Assembly (NCBI GenBank): GCA_028871195.1
Contig: JAGWNT010000088.1
Coordinates: forward strand, 1 to 16,051
Direction: 5' to 3'
DNA length: 16,051 bases
Source: REEB85 sp018971455
Lineage (GTDB): Bacteria; Pseudomonadota; Alphaproteobacteria; Acetobacterales; Acetobacteraceae
Under the pieces are notes generated by a model that worked only from the letters and a program-made list of their open reading frames with translations, did no database searches and had not been told where the DNA came from. This document shows, in pieces, positions 14,404-16,051 of this stretch; the first letter of the stretch is position 1; every line of letters begins with the position of its first letter. The translations under genes and the position numbers were made by a program.

Positions 14404-15147
14404 ATGAGCGCCAATCTGAACAGCATCCTCTATGGCTGGTATCCCTATGTGTGCCTCAGCGTGTTCCTGCTCGGCAGCCTGGTGCGCTTCGACACCGCGC
14501 AATATACGTGGCGCAGCGGGTCCAGCCAGCTGCTGCGCCGGGACCAGCTGCGCTGGGGTTCGAATCTCTTCCACGTCGGAATCCTGATTGTCGTCGCCGG
14601 GCATTTCGCCGGGTTCCTGATGCCGGACTGGGCGGTGGACTGGCTGATCAGCCCGGCCCAGCACGAGCTGCTGGCGATGGTGGTCGGCGGGCTCGCCGGC
14701 CTGGTCGCGATCATCGGGCTGTCCCTGCTGATCCATCGGCGGCTGCGCGACCCGCGCATCCGCGCCACCAGCCGGCGATGGGACATCGCTATCATCCTGA
14801 TGCTCTGGGCGCAGCTGGCCCTGGGGCTTCTGACCGTGCCGGTTTCGGCGCAGCACATGGACGGCGCGCTGTTCGCGACGCTGGTTGCCTACATCAAGGG
14901 GATCGTGCTGCTGCATCCCGGCGTGGCCGATCTTCTGGTCGGCACGCCCCTGATCTACCGGGTGCATATCCTGCTCGGCTTCACCATCTTCCTGGTCTCG
15001 CCGTTCACGCGCCTCGTCCATGTATGGAGCGCGCCCGTGTGGTATCTCGGCCGCCCCGGCTACCAGGTGGTGCGCCGCCGGCAGGCAGCCCCGGCGCGCC
15101 GTGGCGAGCCCGCGCTGCACGACGCCGACGCGACGACGGGGGATTGA
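14404..15147 (+). CDS. narI: respiratory nitrate reductase gamma subunit NarI (cytochrome b)
   Basis: NarI anchors the complex in the inner membrane and oxidises quinol through two b haems. The 247-residue product has about five hydrophobic helices. The four haem-ligand histidines H57, H67, H188 and H206 correspond to H56, H66, H187 and H205 of E. coli NarI. The N-terminus is short and typical (MSANLNSILYGWYPYV). About 25 C-terminal residues are rich in Arg, Ala and Asp and look like a cytoplasmic tail beyond the conserved WYLGRPGYQVVRRR. The gene follows narJ after 12 bases, and AGGAG (14391-14395) starts on the last base of the narJ stop. The stop is three bases before the next gene. Confidence 0.98.
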   Translation: MSANLNSILYGWYPYVCLSVFLLGSLVRFDTAQYTWRSGSSQLLRRDQLRWGSNLFHVGILIVVAGHFAGFLMPDWAVDWLISPAQHELLAMVVGGLAGLVAIIGLSLLIHRRLRDPRIRATSRRWDIAIILMLWAQLALGLLTVPVSAQHMDGALFATLVAYIKGIVLLHPGVADLLVGTPLIYRVHILLGFTIFLVSPFTRLVHVWSAPVWYLGRPGYQVVRRRQAAPARRGEPALHDADATTGD

Positions 15148-15150
15148 GCG

Positions 15151-15942
15151 ATGCAGCCCGTCACGGTCAATGGCGTTGCCATTCCCCAAGGCGCCATCGC
15201 CCGCGAGGTGCAGAACCACGAGGCCCCATCGCCCGCCGCGGCATGGGACCAGGCGGCGCGGGCGCTGGTCGTTCGCGAGCTGCTGCTCCAGCGGGCGCGC
15301 GCACTCGGTCACGCCGCCATTCCGCAGGAGCGCGATGGCGCGCGCGAGACCGACGAGGAGGCCCTGATCCGCGGTCTCCTGGAGACCGAGATCCGCACGC
15401 CGAAGGCCGACGAGGCGGTATGCCGCCGCTATTACGACAGCAGCCCGCAGCGGTTTCGCAGTCCGGATGTGTTCGAGCCGGCGCACATCCTGTTCAAGGC
15501 ACGCCGCGACGATGCCGGCGCCTATGCCAAGGCCGAAGCCCAGGCCGCCGGCGTGCTGGCGGAACTGGCGCGGGACCCGGGCCGGTTCGACAGCCTGGCC
15601 CGCGGCCTGTCGGATTGCCCGTCGGCCGATGAGGGCGGTCGCCTCGGCCAGGTCGTGCGCGGCGACACCACACCGGAGTTCGAAACCTTCCTGCTCGCCA
15701 TGCAGCCGGGCGAGATCTGTCCCACCCCGATCCGGACGCGCTATGGCGTTCACGTCCTGCGCCTGGATCGCCGCATCGATGGCGCGAGGCTGCCATTCGA
15801 GATGGTCGGCACCCGGATCGCCGCCTATCTGGAAGAGCGTACCTGGCGGCGGGCGGTGGCGCAGTACGTCGCCCTGCTCGCCGGGCAGGCGCAGATCGCG
15901 GGGATCGACCTGCCGGCGGCGACCTCGCCTCTGGTGCAATAG
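15151..15942 (+). CDS. parvulin-type (PpiC/NifM-like) peptidyl-prolyl cis-trans isomerase of the nar operon
   Basis: The 263-residue protein has an N-terminal helical region, including Arg/Glu-rich helices, followed by a parvulin rotamase domain at about 106-208: FEPAHILFKA, then DEGGRLGQVVRGDTTPEFETFLLAMQPGEICPTPIRTRYGVHVLRLDRR. There is no signal peptide or lipobox, so unlike SurA or PrsA it should act in the cytoplasm. Pseudomonas aeruginosa also carries a PpiC-type gene directly after narI (PA3871), which supports a role in folding or maturation of the nitrate reductase; that role is inferred and not shown. NifM, the parvulin helper of nitrogenase, is a similar case. The gene starts three bases after narI, with a GGGGGA stretch (15138-15143) as Shine-Dalgarno. 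Confidence 0.9.
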   Translation: MQPVTVNGVAIPQGAIAREVQNHEAPSPAAAWDQAARALVVRELLLQRARALGHAAIPQERDGARETDEEALIRGLLETEIRTPKADEAVCRRYYDSSPQRFRSPDVFEPAHILFKARRDDAGAYAKAEAQAAGVLAELARDPGRFDSLARGLSDCPSADEGGRLGQVVRGDTTPEFETFLLAMQPGEICPTPIRTRYGVHVLRLDRRIDGARLPFEMVGTRIAAYLEERTWRRAVAQYVALLAGQAQIAGIDLPAATSPLVQ

Positions 15943-15951
15943 GCGGCGGCG

Positions 15952-16051
15952 ATGCTTGGCGACATCCTGCGCGACCTCACCGACCCCGCCGCCGCCGAGG
16001 CCGCGCTCGCGGACCTCGGCGACGATGGCGTCATCGCACGGATCCGCGATG
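15952..16051 (+). CDS. start of an unidentified gene of the nar operon (cut by window edge)
   Basis: An ATG nine bases after the isomerase stop opens a frame that continues to the window edge, giving 33 residues beginning MLGDILRDLTDPAAAEAALADLGDD. AGGCGG lies upstream as a modest Shine-Dalgarno. The piece is Asp/Ala/Leu-rich and looks like soluble amphipathic helices; it has no membrane segment. Codon use matches its neighbours. I cannot assign a family. It does not look like MoaA, which follows the corresponding gene in Pseudomonas. Confidence 0.6.
   Translation, partial: MLGDILRDLTDPAAAEAALADLGDDGVIARIRD

Noticed and set aside
14107..15939. A 610-codon open frame antisense to narJ, narI and the isomerase gene.
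   Set aside because: It crosses three well-supported genes, is rich in Arg/Gln/His and shows no recognisable motif; a GC-bias shadow.
1..16051. Search for mobile elements, CRISPR repeats, tRNA genes and long direct repeats.
   Set aside because: None seen by eye on either strand; genes are contiguous with uniform codon use and no transposase or integrase motifs.

Overview
The window comes from a GC-rich proteobacterium. G+C is high throughout by eye, third codon positions are mostly G or C, and genes are packed with 1-4 base overlaps. The gene families suggest an alphaproteobacterium, perhaps Rhodospirillales/Acetobacteraceae, but that placement is an inference. The gene set implies a facultative aerobe that degrades phenylacetyl-CoA with oxygen and can also respire nitrate.

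Layout. (1) Positions 1-2334, minus strand: paaR and paaX, two transcriptional regulators overlapping by 4 bases, followed by a promoter and the first 255 codons of paaA, the catalytic subunit of the phenylacetyl-CoA epoxidase. The rest of the paa operon lies beyond the left edge. (2) 2335-4963, plus strand: a LOG-family (lysine decarboxylase-like fold) protein coupled by an ATGA overlap to a beta-CASP metallo-beta-lactamase (RNase-type) protein. A 19-codon leader ORF may precede them. (3) 4993-8257, minus strand: a Crp/Fnr-type regulator without FNR cysteines, then narK and nnrS, arranged as one operon. (4) 8258-8456: a divergent control region with two palindromes, one a perfect FNR-type box (TTGAT-N4-ATCAA) placed correctly for activating narG. 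(5) 8457-16051, plus strand: narG, narH, narJ, narI, a cytoplasmic parvulin-type peptidyl-prolyl isomerase and the start of one more gene, all closely spaced.

How the genes work together. NarK brings nitrate into the cell. NarGHI, assembled with NarJ, reduces it to nitrite using quinol, and the parvulin is a plausible folding helper. NnrS is linked in other bacteria to tolerance of nitric oxide, a by-product of nitrite. The Crp/Fnr protein is the obvious candidate to switch on both arms through the two palindromes, much as NarR does beside the nar genes of Paracoccus. The paa genes are controlled separately, apparently by two repressors.

I see no mobile elements, tRNA or rRNA genes, CRISPR arrays or long repeats. 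Most of the window is recognisable core metabolism. The least explained parts are the leader ORF with the LOG/beta-CASP pair, the double paaR-paaX control, the exact ligand of the nar regulator, and the cut-off gene at the right edge.
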